This document shows positions 34,301 through 43,462 of a stretch of DNA of 64,000 nucleotides, in pieces (within the stretch, counting starts at the first letter, position 1; every line of letters starts with the position of its first letter). The DNA is from Armatimonas sp043757465 (GTDB taxonomy: Bacteria; Armatimonadota; Armatimonadia; Armatimonadales; Armatimonadaceae): positions 76,158 to 140,157 of the forward strand of contig NZ_JAYVPL010000075.1 of NCBI RefSeq assembly GCF_043757465.1, in the 5' to 3' direction. A program made the translations under genes and the position numbers. The notes below the pieces were generated by a model that saw only the letters and a list, made by a program, of their open reading frames with translations, was not told the DNA's origin and made no database searches.

Positions 34301-36088
34301 ATGAGGATACAGCGACTTGCTCTCGCTTTGCCGTTGTTTGCTCTGATGGCACTTATGCTAGGGGCGCAAAAGGCGGATAAACCCCGTGAGGTGGGCAAAT
34401 CGAACTTGGTATCCGATCCGACTTCCGATCCAGCACCGCATTTTGTGGCGCTTCTGCCCGAGAGTCGAGTGCTGGTAACGGAGCGCGGCACGGATTCGGT
34501 TGCTTTGCTTGATCTATTAGCGGGACGACTCCTTCAGCGAACCTCAGTAGGCGACGAGCCTTTTGCGCTGGCGGTTCGAGGGAGTGTGGCAGTGGCATCG
34601 AACGTCGCCTCCGACAGCATCAGTGTTCTCGCGCTTGCGGGAAATACGCTAACGGTTGTGGCGACGATTCCCGTGGGCGATGAGCCGCGCGGCGTGGCGC
34701 TGAGCCTGGATGGCAAGCGAGCCTACGTCGCGCTGGGCGGTGAGAGCGCTGTGGTGGTGGTGGAGCTGGCGAGCCGGAAAATCACTCAGCGCCTCCCGAC
34801 GGGCTTGGAGCCCTGGCAGGTGGCGCTCACACCCGATGGTAAGCGGCTCACGGTGGGCTGCACGCGGGCGCGGACGCTCTCGGTCTATGCGCTGACCACC
34901 GGCGAGGAGCTCTACACCGTTCCGCTCAATGGCCGCAATGTACGCAGTATCGCGATCTCCCCGGATGGCAAGCAAGCCTTTGTGCCGTTTATCAATGAGC
35001 GGCGCTTCCCGGCGACAAAAGACAATATAGACCGGGGCTGGGTGGTCGGTAATCGTCTGGCACGCGTCCCGATCACGGAGGAGGGCCCACGCGAGGCGAT
35101 TGCACTCGACACACAGGGCGATGCACTAGGCGATGTGGACGGCTGCACGCTCTCGCCCGATGGTCAGACCCTTGCGCTGACGGCAGGGGGCACGCATGAG
35201 GTTGTGCTTTTCTCTAAGATTGCCGGGCTCCCGTTTGTAGCCTTCGGTGGCCCGGAAGACTACTTAGAGCCAGAGTCAATCGAGCGGGTTCGACGCATCA
35301 AAGTGGGGGGCAGGCCGCTGGGCGCACAGTTCTCCGCCGATGGCAAGCAGCTCATTGTCGCCAATGACTTTCTCAATGCCGTGCAGGTGCTTGATGTTGC
35401 CTCTGGCAAAGTGGCGAAGACGATTGCGCTAGGTGGCCCGGCTCAGCCCTCGCAAGTGCGCCTTGGAGAGCAGATTTTCAACGATGCCAAGCGCTCGTTT
35501 CACTCCTGGTACTCATGCGCCTCATGCCACACGGAGGGGCACACCAACGGCGGCAACTTCGACACCAAAAACGACGGCGGTTACGGCAAGCCTAAGAAGA
35601 CCCTGAGCCTGCGCGGCGTCGCGCAAACCGCGCCCTACACCTGGCACGGCTGGCAGAAAGATCTGCGGCAAGCCATTGTCGAGTCATTCACCAAGAGTAT
35701 GCAGGGCGACGAGCCCACGTCTGTTGAAGTGGACGCTGTTGAAGCCTACTTAAAAACTCTGGACTGGAAGAAATCCCCGTTTCCTGAAAATCCCGCAGGC
35801 CAGAAAGTCTTTGTGGCGAAGGGCTGCGCGAGCTGCCATGGCGGCGCGACCTACGCCACGCCGACGATCACGAAAACCGGCCTGGAGGAGCAAAATGATG
35901 TCTATGTGGGCTACAACCCGCCGCCGCTGCGCAATGTCTACAGCCGTGCTCCGTACCTGCACGATGGCCGATCTCTCACGTTGGAGGATGTGCTAAGCCA
36001 GTTCCACCGACCCAGCAAGCTCACCGGCGCATCGGATTGCACCCCTCAGGAACTCAAAGATTTGGTTGCGTTTCTGAAGAGTCTGTGA
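34301..36088 (+). CDS. Exported beta-propeller/dihaem cytochrome c protein
   Basis: A 595-residue secreted protein. After a signal peptide (LALALPLFALMALMLGAQKA) come about six YVTN-type propeller repeats (for example VATIPVGDEPRGVALSLDGKRAYVAL). From about residue 385 follows a cytochrome-c-peroxidase-like part with two CxxCH haem sites, SCASCHTEG and GCASCHGGA. Distal Met/His candidates are in the C-terminal region (PYLHDGRSLTLEDVL). ATG at 34301 is chosen over a GTG at 34283 because the signal peptide starts there. It likely takes part in envelope electron transfer. Confidence 0.85.
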   Translation: MRIQRLALALPLFALMALMLGAQKADKPREVGKSNLVSDPTSDPAPHFVALLPESRVLVTERGTDSVALLDLLAGRLLQRTSVGDEPFALAVRGSVAVASNVASDSISVLALAGNTLTVVATIPVGDEPRGVALSLDGKRAYVALGGESAVVVVELASRKITQRLPTGLEPWQVALTPDGKRLTVGCTRARTLSVYALTTGEELYTVPLNGRNVRSIAISPDGKQAFVPFINERRFPATKDNIDRGWVVGNRLARVPITEEGPREAIALDTQGDALGDVDGCTLSPDGQTLALTAGGTHEVVLFSKIAGLPFVAFGGPEDYLEPESIERVRRIKVGGRPLGAQFSADGKQLIVANDFLNAVQVLDVASGKVAKTIALGGPAQPSQVRLGEQIFNDAKRSFHSWYSCASCHTEGHTNGGNFDTKNDGGYGKPKKTLSLRGVAQTAPYTWHGWQKDLRQAIVESFTKSMQGDEPTSVEVDAVEAYLKTLDWKKSPFPENPAGQKVFVAKGCASCHGGATYATPTITKTGLEEQNDVYVGYNPPPLRNVYSRAPYLHDGRSLTLEDVLSQFHRPSKLTGASDCTPQELKDLVAFLKSL

Positions 36089-36092
36089 GGCT

Positions 36093-36659
36093 TTACTCCT
36101 CTGGCACCGTGTGGCACTGGCGGCAGCGCGCTTCGTAGTGTTCGGTGGCTCCAATCAGAACCGTGGGGGCGCTGGCGGGGGCGGGGTGGCCGTTGATGAG
36201 TCGCTGGGAACGCGCGGCGTCGCCGCCGCAGACGGCGCAGATGGCGCGTAGCTTCACGACGTTATCGGCGACGGCGATTAAGTGAGGCATGGCTCCAAAC
36301 GGAGCGCCGCGAAAGTCCATGTCCAGACCCGAGACAATCACGTCTTTGCCGTCGTCGGCGAGCGCCTGGCAGACCTCGAAGATTCCCGCATCAAAGAACT
36401 GCGCTTCCTCAATGGCAATCAGCTGCGTCTCCGGAGCAATCGAGAGATAGAGAGTCGCGCTATTTTCGGCGGCCTGCGCTTCATGGAGCGCTCCGTTGTG
36501 CGAGCGAATCACGGTGACGGGATCTCGGGTGTCGAGTGCGGGTTTGAAGACTTGGACGGTGCGCTTGGCGTAGAGCGCACGGCGGACAAGGCGGATCAGC
36601 TCTTCGGTCTTGCCAGAGAACATGGAGCCGCAGATCACGGTAAGGGAGCCAGTGGGCAT
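36093..36659 (-). CDS. tdk: Thymidine kinase
   Basis: A 188-residue type II thymidine kinase: phosphorylates salvaged thymidine. P-loop GSMFSGKTEELIR, Walker B-like LIAIEEAQFF, lasso/zinc residues CAVCGGDAARSQR and CRQC. ATG at 36659 is chosen since TAAAAT lies seven bases upstream (36667-36672), the leaderless pattern; a codon three residues earlier overlaps that box. Confidence 0.95.
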   Translation of the reverse strand: MPTGSLTVICGSMFSGKTEELIRLVRRALYAKRTVQVFKPALDTRDPVTVIRSHNGALHEAQAAENSATLYLSIAPETQLIAIEEAQFFDAGIFEVCQALADDGKDVIVSGLDMDFRGAPFGAMPHLIAVADNVVKLRAICAVCGGDAARSQRLINGHPAPASAPTVLIGATEHYEARCRQCHTVPEE

Positions 36660-36666
36660 ACCGGCC

Positions 36667-36672
36667 ATTTTA
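36667..36672 (-). promoter_or_regulatory. -10 box of leaderless tdk promoter
   Basis: TAAAAT seven bases before the ATG, in context GGTAAAATGGCCGGT; nearly the same string (GGTATAATGGCCGC) precedes dnaE. Confidence 0.55.
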
Positions 36673-37158
36673 CCGCGTCGCGAATCGCTCTAGCGCTAGC
36701 AGTGCCTCTTTGCGCGCCAGCCCGCCGCCGTAGCCGGTGAGTTTGCCACTTGCTCCGATCACCCGATGGCACGGGACGACAATCGAGAGGGGATTTTTCC
36801 CATTGGCGAGTCCGACAGCGCGAGAGGCTTTAGGGTTGCCGATGCGTGCTGCCAGCTCGCCGTAAGAGAGCGTCTGGCCGTAGGGGATTTTTGCCAGCTC
36901 CGCCCAGACCGTTTTTTGGAAGTCGGTGCCTGAGGTGGCAAGCGGCAGATTAAAGACTGCGCGTGTGCCTGCAAAGTACTCTGTGAGCTGTGCTTTGGCT
37001 GCCATAAACACCGGCAGGTTCGACGATTCTTGCCAATTGGCTTGATGCGTTGGTGCGTGGCGGTGATCCGGGGGCAGATAGATTCCCGTGAGCGCCTCGC
37101 CGTTGGAGGTGAGGAGCAGCGTGCAGAGTGAGGTTTCGAAAGAAGTAAAATAGGTCAT
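36670..37158 (-). CDS. ogt: Methylated-DNA--protein-cysteine methyltransferase
   Basis: A 162-residue suicide repair protein that moves methyl groups from O6-methylguanine to its own Cys. The active site is IVVPCHRVIGASGKLTGYGG; the HTH part is PYGQTLSYGELAARIGNPKASRAVG. The ATG at 37158 overlaps the ada-alkA stop (ATGA), so the two genes are translationally coupled. It supplies the O6-methylguanine repair domain that the upstream Ada-AlkA fusion lacks. Confidence 0.95.
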   Translation of the reverse strand: MTYFTSFETSLCTLLLTSNGEALTGIYLPPDHRHAPTHQANWQESSNLPVFMAAKAQLTEYFAGTRAVFNLPLATSGTDFQKTVWAELAKIPYGQTLSYGELAARIGNPKASRAVGLANGKNPLSIVVPCHRVIGASGKLTGYGGGLARKEALLALERFATR

Positions 37159-38594
37159 TGTTTTGTCTCCAAAGAACGCCATAGATGCATCGTGGCGTAG
37201 GCGCGCCAGGGGCGCCAGGCGTCGGCGATTTCTAAGATTTTAGCGGGCTGGGTCTCGCCCAGCGCTTTCTTGACCCCAAGATCGGTGTGGGGAAAAGCAT
37301 CGGGCCAGGCCAGAGCACGCATCGCGATGTACTGCGCCGTCCACTCCCCGATTCCCGGAAGTGCGACTAAGGCTTTTAGTGTGGCCGTCCGATCCCCGCC
37401 CGGCTCCAGGGAAATTTTGCCCTCGGTGACGGCCTGCGCCAGTGCCAGAATCGCAAGCGCACGGGTTTCAAGAATGCCCAGTGCGATTAGCTCCTGCTTG
37501 GGGGTATGCGCCACACACTCCGGCGTCGGGCTGAGATGCGTGAGGTTGGGGTAGGGCGTTGCGACTGGCTCGCCAAGCGCGGCGGCAAAACGACTGGCAA
37601 GCGTGGTCGCGGCCTTGACACTCACTTGCTGGCCTAAAATCGCACGCATTGCCGTCTCAAAGCCGTGGAACGCACCGGGCACCCGCAGGCCGGGGCAGTC
37701 GGTGGCAAGCACGCCGAGGACATCGTTAATGCGATGCGGACTCGCGCCCAGGTCAAAAAGGCACTTGATGCGGGCCAGAATCGGTGGCAGTGCCTGCACC
37801 AAAGAGTGTGAGAGGGAGATTCTGAGAATACGCTCGTTCTCCCTCGCGCAGGCACTGAACCAGCCTGTGTGTTCCTGCCAGCGGACGGTTCGTCGGTAGG
37901 TATCTCCGTCAATGTTTTCCACGCCCGCCAGAGTGCGCGATTTCAGGAAGCCCAGCAGACCCGACCAGTCGAGCGGGGGACGGTAGGTCAGCGTGATGTT
38001 GAGAGTTTGCTCGGTCTGCGTAGGGAGTGCCTGGACGTTTTTTCGTAGCGCGGTTGGTGTCAGGCGGTAGCGCTCCTGAAAGACACTATTGAAGCGCCGG
38101 ACACTTTGGAAGCCGCTGGCAAAGGCGATCTGGGTGATGGGCAGCGCGGTGTCCGTGAGCAGGCGCTTGGCCAGAAGTAGGCGCTGTGTCTGTGCCAGTG
38201 CGTGGGGCGAGACTCCAAACGTACTCTCGACGGCACGGCGGAGGTGGCGCTCACTCACACCAAGCTCAGCGGCCAGCTCGGACACGCTTATCTCCGAGAG
38301 CACTCCGTCCTCGATCCGGCTGGCCGCGCGCTGAGCGAGATCGGCGATCGCATCCACCGACGCATTGCCTGGAGCCAGCTCGGGGCGACAGCGCAGGCAC
38401 GGGCGAAATCCTGCCTGCTCAGCGGCAGCGGCGTGGGCATAGTAGACACAGTTCTCTTCCCTTGGTGTCTTTGCAGGGCAGATCGGGCGGCAGTAGATCC
38501 CCGTGGTGCGCACTCCCACAAAGAAAACCCCATCGAAGCGGGTATCGTGAGTGAGCAGCGCCTGGTAACAAGAAGTGGCATCATGCAAGAGCAT
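37155..38594 (-). CDS. Ada-type regulator fused to AlkA DNA glycosylase
   Basis: A 479-residue fusion. Residues 1-75 are the Ada zinc/methyl-acceptor domain with Cys35, Cys39, Cys66 and Cys69 in the expected spacing. An AraC-type HTH region follows (about 85-180; LGVSERHLRRAVESTFGVSP). From about 195 on it is AlkA: N-terminal domain, then HhH-GPD with LVALPGIGEWTAQYIAMRAL and a catalytic Asp in FPHTDLGVKKAL. It would sense methylphosphotriesters, activate transcription and excise 3-methyladenine. ATG at 38594 has GATAAT six bases upstream. It heads a two-gene adaptive-response operon with ogt. Confidence 0.93.
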   Translation of the reverse strand: MLLHDATSCYQALLTHDTRFDGVFFVGVRTTGIYCRPICPAKTPREENCVYYAHAAAAEQAGFRPCLRCRPELAPGNASVDAIADLAQRAASRIEDGVLSEISVSELAAELGVSERHLRRAVESTFGVSPHALAQTQRLLLAKRLLTDTALPITQIAFASGFQSVRRFNSVFQERYRLTPTALRKNVQALPTQTEQTLNITLTYRPPLDWSGLLGFLKSRTLAGVENIDGDTYRRTVRWQEHTGWFSACARENERILRISLSHSLVQALPPILARIKCLFDLGASPHRINDVLGVLATDCPGLRVPGAFHGFETAMRAILGQQVSVKAATTLASRFAAALGEPVATPYPNLTHLSPTPECVAHTPKQELIALGILETRALAILALAQAVTEGKISLEPGGDRTATLKALVALPGIGEWTAQYIAMRALAWPDAFPHTDLGVKKALGETQPAKILEIADAWRPWRAYATMHLWRSLETKQ

Positions 38595-38600
38595 ACGCGT

Positions 38601-38606
38601 ATTATC
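38601..38606 (-). promoter_or_regulatory. -10 box of leaderless ada-alkA promoter
   Basis: GATAAT exactly six bases before the ATG at 38594. An Ada-box operator could not be recognised. Confidence 0.5.
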
Positions 38607-38671
38607 CCGTATGTTGGACCCAAGGACTCGCCGTTTTCGGACGACGAACCAGAGAGGATTTTTCAGGGGAG

Positions 38672-39055
38672 ATGTCGAACCGTGCCACGATGTTCGCACT
38701 AAATTTTTATAATACGCTCTATGGCGATGTTCTGCGTAAAGGCCGCAAGTCGGCTACCATTCGCTTGGGAAATAAAACCGCTAAGTATCAGTCGGGGCAG
38801 CTTGTCTGGGTGACCGTTGGTCAGCGTTTCGGGCGGCGGCACAAGCTGTTCACCGCGATTCTCGATATGGTTGAGGTCAAGCCCATCAAGGAGCTGACAC
38901 CGCGCGACATCCAGCGGGAGAACCCTGAGTTTCGCACTAAGGACGAAGTCATTGCGCTACTCTCGCGGGTCTACGATCTCCCGATAGACGAAGACACGCT
39001 CATCACTATCATTTATTTTTCGCCCGTGGACGAGTACGGGCTGGATGGAATTTAA
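38672..39055 (+). CDS. ASCH-domain protein
   Basis: A 127-residue protein with ASCH/PUA-like fold features: RKGRKSATIRLGNKTAKYQSGQLVWVTVGQ, then ILDMVEVKPIKELTPRDIQRENP. ASCH proteins bind RNA or act on modified nucleosides. Start ATG at 38672 or 38690; the ribosome-binding evidence (AGGGGAG) does not settle it. It is divergent from the ada-alkA operon and ends four bases before the peptidase gene, so it may share its transcript. Confidence 0.78.
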   Translation: MSNRATMFALNFYNTLYGDVLRKGRKSATIRLGNKTAKYQSGQLVWVTVGQRFGRRHKLFTAILDMVEVKPIKELTPRDIQRENPEFRTKDEVIALLSRVYDLPIDEDTLITIIYFSPVDEYGLDGI

Positions 39056-39058
39056 CTT

Positions 39059-41461
39059 ATGTTTGCTATTATCCCTGCTTTAGTATCACTCTCGGTCGCG
39101 CAGGAGCCCGTAAAGGCCAACTGGAAGTTGGCAAATCGCTTTACTGCCGAGATTCTCACGCCTTTTGTTCCCAGCACCACCCTCACGCCAGGCTGGATTA
39201 ATAAGTCGGATACGTTCTGGTATCTCTGGCGCGACGATTCTGGGCGTAAGTTCTGGAAAGTGGACGCGAAGGCAAAGAGAAAATCCTTATTGTTTGACTC
39301 CACTAAGATGGCAGCACTTCTGTCTGAGCTGACTCAGAAGCCCTACGATTCCACGAACCTCCCTTTCACAACCGTCACATTCGACGAAAAAGATGCCAAC
39401 CGGATTTTCTTCTTGGTCAGCGAAGCTACGACGTCACCCGCGCCACCGAAAAATACGCGCTACGAATACGATTTGACGAAAGAGACGCTCAAGGTCGCAC
39501 CCAAAGAGGGCACGGCGACGGCGGACACAGAGGCCAGGGACTTCCGTAATTTTTCCCCGGATAAGAAAGCCTTTGTCTACGCCATGGCCCACAACCTCTA
39601 CTACGTTGAGGTGAAAGAGGGCAAGGAGCAGTCACCGATCCAACTCACCAAAGATGGCGAGAAAGACTACAGCTTTGGGAGCCGTGAGGGGGGCTTCGGC
39701 GGTGGTGGCGGCACGCGTCGTCGGCAGCAAGGTGAGGGCGGCGCACCACCGCCGCCGCCCACTGTCGAGCTACGTGTCCGGGCAAGTGTCACGTGGTCCA
39801 AGGACTCCAAGCGCTTCTCCGTTAGCCGCTTTGACTCCCGCAATGTTAAAGAGCTGTTTCTCGTCAATGTGCTCTCCGAGCCCCGCCCCACCCTGATGAG
39901 CTATAAGTACGCCATGCCGGGGGAGCCGGGTGTCGGGCAGCAGGAGCTCTTTGCCTTCAACCCGGCCACGAAGACACTCGAAAAGCTGCCCATTGAAAAA
40001 TACAAAGATCAGCAAGTACGCAATGTTCACTTCCAGGACACCACTTCTGAGGCACTTCGCTTCGTGCGGCGGGATCGTCTTCAGCGCCACGCCGAGCTCT
40101 GTGAGATTAATCTAAACACCAAGGCCGTCACCCCGCTGCTCTCCGAAGCCGTGGAGAATGCGTTTCTGGAAATCCAGGAAGTCAAGTACGTCAAGCCAGG
40201 CGGCGATTTTCTCTGGTTCTCCGAGCGCACTGGCTGGGGGCACTACTACCTCTACGCCAACGACGGCAAACTCAAGAATCCAGTGACCAGCGGCCCGTTT
40301 CGGGCGTCGCAGATCATGGAGGTGGATGAGAAGAAAGAGCAGCTCTGGTTTGTGGGGCAGGGGCGTGAAGCGGGTGAGAATCCCTACTATCAGCACCTCT
40401 ACCGAACCGGGCTGGATGGCAAGAGTAGTAGTCTCGCGCTGCTGGACTCCGGTGAGGCGGAGTACACCTCCAGTGTCTCACCCTCAAAAGACTTCGTGGT
40501 GGATGTCGCCTCGCGCCCCGACTTAGCGCCGAAAGCCGTTCTCCGCGACCGGGATGGCAAGGTCGTTCTTGATCTTGAGGAAACGAAGCTGGAGCGTTTG
40601 TTGGAGCTGGGCTGGCGAGTGCCGGAGCGCTTCACGGTGAAGGCCGCCGACGGCGTGAATGATCTCTATGGCAATCTCTGGCGGCCCACCGATTTTGACC
40701 CGAAGAAAAAATATCCGATCATCGCCTATGTCTACCCTGGCCCTCAGACCGAGTCGGTGAACTCGGGCTTCTCGGTGAGCGCTAACAACGCGCGCTTGGC
40801 ACAGCTTGGCTTTGTGGTCATTCAGATCGGCAACCGGGGAGGCAACCCGGCACGCTCGAATGCCTACCATAGCTTTGGGTACTACAACCTACGCGACTAT
40901 GGCCTCGCCGACAAGAAAGCCGGAATCGAGCAGCTTGCCGCGCGCTTCCCCTGGGTGGACATCGAGAAAGTCGGGATCTTTGGGCACTCCGGCGGTGGCT
41001 TCATGACGGGGGCAGCGCTCTTATTGCCGCCCTACAATGAGTTCTTCAAAGTGGGGGTGAGTAGCGCCGGAAACCATGACAATAATATCTACAACTCGAA
41101 CTGGAGTGAGCAGCACCACGGCCTAAAAGAAGTGCCCGTTTTCGACAAAGATGGCAAGCCGACCGGGGAGACTAAGTTTGAGATCAAAGTCCCCACCAAC
41201 GCCGAGCTGGCGGGCAATCTCAAGGGCAAGCTGCTTCTGGTGCACGGCGATATGGACAACAATGTCCATCCGGGTAACACAATACGCCTGGTCAATGCAC
41301 TGATCAAAGCCGGTAAACGCTTTGATTTTATGCTCCTGCCTGGTCAGGATCACAGCTTCGGCACTATGAATGGCTACTTCAACCAGATGATGATGGAGTA
41401 CTTTGCCGAGCATTTGCTGGGCGACTACCAGCGCGGCAACGCTGAGCTGAAGGCGAAGTAA
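39059..41461 (+). CDS. Exported S9 peptidase (dipeptidyl-peptidase IV-like)
   Basis: An 800-residue secreted serine peptidase. A short signal peptide (MFAIIPALVSLSVAQ) precedes a DPPIV_N beta-propeller and a C-terminal alpha/beta-hydrolase domain. The nucleophile Ser is in GIFGHSGGGFMTGAAL, Asp in VHGDMDNNVHPGN and His in LPGQDHSFG. An unusual Gly/Arg/Pro-rich insertion (around residues 215-240: EGGFGGGGGTRRRQQ followed by PPPPP) interrupts the propeller. It would trim dipeptides from extracellular peptides. Confidence 0.9.
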   Translation: MFAIIPALVSLSVAQEPVKANWKLANRFTAEILTPFVPSTTLTPGWINKSDTFWYLWRDDSGRKFWKVDAKAKRKSLLFDSTKMAALLSELTQKPYDSTNLPFTTVTFDEKDANRIFFLVSEATTSPAPPKNTRYEYDLTKETLKVAPKEGTATADTEARDFRNFSPDKKAFVYAMAHNLYYVEVKEGKEQSPIQLTKDGEKDYSFGSREGGFGGGGGTRRRQQGEGGAPPPPPTVELRVRASVTWSKDSKRFSVSRFDSRNVKELFLVNVLSEPRPTLMSYKYAMPGEPGVGQQELFAFNPATKTLEKLPIEKYKDQQVRNVHFQDTTSEALRFVRRDRLQRHAELCEINLNTKAVTPLLSEAVENAFLEIQEVKYVKPGGDFLWFSERTGWGHYYLYANDGKLKNPVTSGPFRASQIMEVDEKKEQLWFVGQGREAGENPYYQHLYRTGLDGKSSSLALLDSGEAEYTSSVSPSKDFVVDVASRPDLAPKAVLRDRDGKVVLDLEETKLERLLELGWRVPERFTVKAADGVNDLYGNLWRPTDFDPKKKYPIIAYVYPGPQTESVNSGFSVSANNARLAQLGFVVIQIGNRGGNPARSNAYHSFGYYNLRDYGLADKKAGIEQLAARFPWVDIEKVGIFGHSGGGFMTGAALLLPPYNEFFKVGVSSAGNHDNNIYNSNWSEQHHGLKEVPVFDKDGKPTGETKFEIKVPTNAELAGNLKGKLLLVHGDMDNNVHPGNTIRLVNALIKAGKRFDFMLLPGQDHSFGTMNGYFNQMMMEYFAEHLLGDYQRGNAELKAK

Positions 41462-41464
41462 AAT

Positions 41465-41595
41465 CCGCCCACAGGACGTGGGCGTCTTGGGGCGTGCCGC
41501 CAAAAAGTCGCTCCACGACTCCCGAATCTAATCGGAGCCAGTCGCGGAGCGACTTCCCAGCCGAAGGCTTCTTGACGCCCACGTTCTGTGGGCGG
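41465..41595. repeat. 131-bp nested palindromic element between convergent genes
   Basis: Outer arms of 22 bases at 41465-41486 and 41574-41595 pair with one G-T mismatch (CCGCCCACAGGACGTGGGCG... and its complement). An inner ten-base arm AAGTCGCTCC (41505-41514) pairs perfectly with GGAGCGACTT (41546-41555), and CGACTCC/GGAG continues inside. It fills the space between the S9 peptidase and E2 stop codons. It may be a bidirectional terminator or a REP/MITE-like repeat; no second copy was seen in the window. Confidence 0.7.
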
Positions 41596-41607
41596 GCAAT
41601 CACGCGC

Positions 41608-42945
41608 CTACGCCAGTAGCAGCCCCGGCGTCTCCAGTAGCTCTTTTAAGCGAGCCAGAAATGCGGCGGCGGGGGCACCGTCTAGGGCGCGGTGGTCGAA
41701 GCTGAGCGAGAGCCCCATCATCGGGCGCACGGTGGGCTGACCGTTCACCGCGACAATGGTATCCGTGATGGCGCAGATGCCCAGAATCGCGACCTGCGGA
41801 GGGGAGATGATCGGGTTGAACGCCTGGACACCGTAGTTTCCTAAGTTGGTGATGGTGAAGGTTCCGCCGGAGACTTCGTTACTTGCCAGCTTCCCGGCAC
41901 GTGCGCGGGCTGCTAGGTCAACTCTGTCTTTGGCGAGCTGGGTCAGCCCCTTGCTCTGAACCTCTTTAATCACCGGCACGATCAGGCCCTCGTCGCCGAG
42001 GGAGACTGCCATTCCGATATGCGCGACATCAAAGAGTGTGATGGTGTCGCCGTCTATGTGGGCATTGACCATGGGGTGCTCTTTAAGTGCGTGGCCACAG
42101 GCTTTGATAATGAAGTCGGTGGGGGAGATGCGGACATTGTCAGACTTCTCAATGGCGGGGAGAAGCTGCTTGCGGAGCTTGTTGGCCTCGGTCATGTCCA
42201 CGGCGAGATGGAGCGTGACATGAGGCTTCTCCCGCACAGATTTACTCAGATTATCGGCGACGCGCTTGCGTAGCCCCGAGAGCTTGACTGTCCGTGCGCC
42301 AGCCCCCTGGCCCCCGCCCTCATCGGACGCGGGAACGGAGATAGGCACTGTTACCGCGCGCACATCGTCGGCGGTGATGCGGCCTCCGGTACCACTGCCC
42401 GCCACATCGGTGAGATTCACGCCCTCGCCTGTCGCAATCGCCTGGGCGAGTGGTGAGACACGCACGGCAGGAGTCTCCAGAAGCTCCTGCGCTACTTGTG
42501 CAGACTTGGCGAGCGTGGCATGGGCGGCCTCAACATCGCGCTCGATAATCCGTCCACCCGGCCCCGTGCCCTTTCCTGCGAGATCTTTGACAATCACCCC
42601 CAGCTCATCGGCGATGCGACGTGCACGGGGCGAGGCATCAAGGGGGCCTCCTAATGGCTCTCTCGCCGGGCTGGGGCTGGGGGGGATTGGCACAGCGGGA
42701 GCTTCCCCAGGCTCACCGACCAGCACGACAGGGGACTCCACTTTGACGTAGGCATCCACAGGAGCCAGAAATCCTAGAATCACACCGGCTTCGGTGCTGG
42801 CGAACTCCATATTGGTCTTGTCCGTCTCCAGCTCGCCCAGCGCCTCGCCAATCGCGACCATGTCGCCGACTTTCTTGAACCACTGAACAATACGCACTTC
42901 CTCAACCGACTGCCCGAGCACGGGCACCTTCACTGTTCTTGCCAT
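41608..42945 (-). CDS. Dihydrolipoamide acyltransferase (E2) of a 2-oxoacid dehydrogenase complex
   Basis: A 445-residue E2 protein. Lipoyl domain 1-80 with the lipoylated Lys43 in ELETDKTNMEF (usually DKA). Two peripheral subunit-binding domains follow (ASPRARRIADELGV...GRIIERDV and VSPLAQAIATGEGV...GRITADDV), and then the catalytic domain with the active-site His/Asp in LSFDHRALDGAPAAAFL. E1 and E3 genes are not adjacent, so pyruvate versus other oxoacid is not decided. It starts nine bases after the smpB stop. Confidence 0.92.
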   Translation of the reverse strand: MARTVKVPVLGQSVEEVRIVQWFKKVGDMVAIGEALGELETDKTNMEFASTEAGVILGFLAPVDAYVKVESPVVLVGEPGEAPAVPIPPSPSPAREPLGGPLDASPRARRIADELGVIVKDLAGKGTGPGGRIIERDVEAAHATLAKSAQVAQELLETPAVRVSPLAQAIATGEGVNLTDVAGSGTGGRITADDVRAVTVPISVPASDEGGGQGAGARTVKLSGLRKRVADNLSKSVREKPHVTLHLAVDMTEANKLRKQLLPAIEKSDNVRISPTDFIIKACGHALKEHPMVNAHIDGDTITLFDVAHIGMAVSLGDEGLIVPVIKEVQSKGLTQLAKDRVDLAARARAGKLASNEVSGGTFTITNLGNYGVQAFNPIISPPQVAILGICAITDTIVAVNGQPTVRPMMGLSLSFDHRALDGAPAAAFLARLKELLETPGLLLA

Positions 42946-42954
42946 CCGTTGTAG

Positions 42955-43437
42955 CTAGTTCCTTCCAAAAACTTCGCGCCGCGCTTCTCGATCGGCATCG
43001 CGCTTGGCGATATCCTGGCGCTTGTCGTAGAGCTTCTTGCCGCGCCCAAGCCCGAGCTCCAGCTTGGCAAAACCACGCTCAAAGATAATCGCCAGCGGTA
43101 CGAGCGACAGCCCTTTTTGTTGGGTCTGCCCGAGCAGATGGTCAATCTCTTTACGTGTGAGCAGCAGCTTTCGAACCCGCGTCGGCTCGACATTGTCGCC
43201 ATGGCCCTGCGTGAAATGCGCAATATGCAGATTATGTAGCCACAGCTCGTTCTTCTCGATACGCGCGTAACCATCGGTTAGATTCGCTTTGCCCGCCCGG
43301 AGCGACTTCACTTCCGTGCCGACCAGCACCATCCCCGCGACATAGGTCTCCTCAATGAAATACTCGTGGCGTGCGCGACGGTTCAGCGCGACAGTGCGCT
43401 TCTGGCCGCTCTTCTCTTCTGCTTTACTGGTGGACAT
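42955..43437 (-). CDS. smpB: SsrA-binding protein SmpB
   Basis: A 160-residue tmRNA partner that helps rescue stalled ribosomes. Family signatures: ALNRRARHEYFIEETYVAG, LVGTEVKSLRAGKANLTDGY, KLLLTRKEIDHL and a basic tail GRGKKLYDKRQDIAKRDADRE. TATAAT lies eight bases before the ATG, implying a near-leaderless transcript. The tmRNA gene itself is not in the window. Confidence 0.97.
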   Translation of the reverse strand: MSTSKAEEKSGQKRTVALNRRARHEYFIEETYVAGMVLVGTEVKSLRAGKANLTDGYARIEKNELWLHNLHIAHFTQGHGDNVEPTRVRKLLLTRKEIDHLLGQTQQKGLSLVPLAIIFERGFAKLELGLGRGKKLYDKRQDIAKRDADREARREVFGRN

Positions 43438-43445
43438 GAGGCTCT

Positions 43446-43451
43446 ATTATA
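43446..43451 (-). promoter_or_regulatory. -10 box of smpB
   Basis: TATAAT eight bases before the ATG at 43437, overlapping the gap to the upstream cytochrome gene. Confidence 0.5.
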
Positions 43452-43462
43452 CCGCGAAGCAG

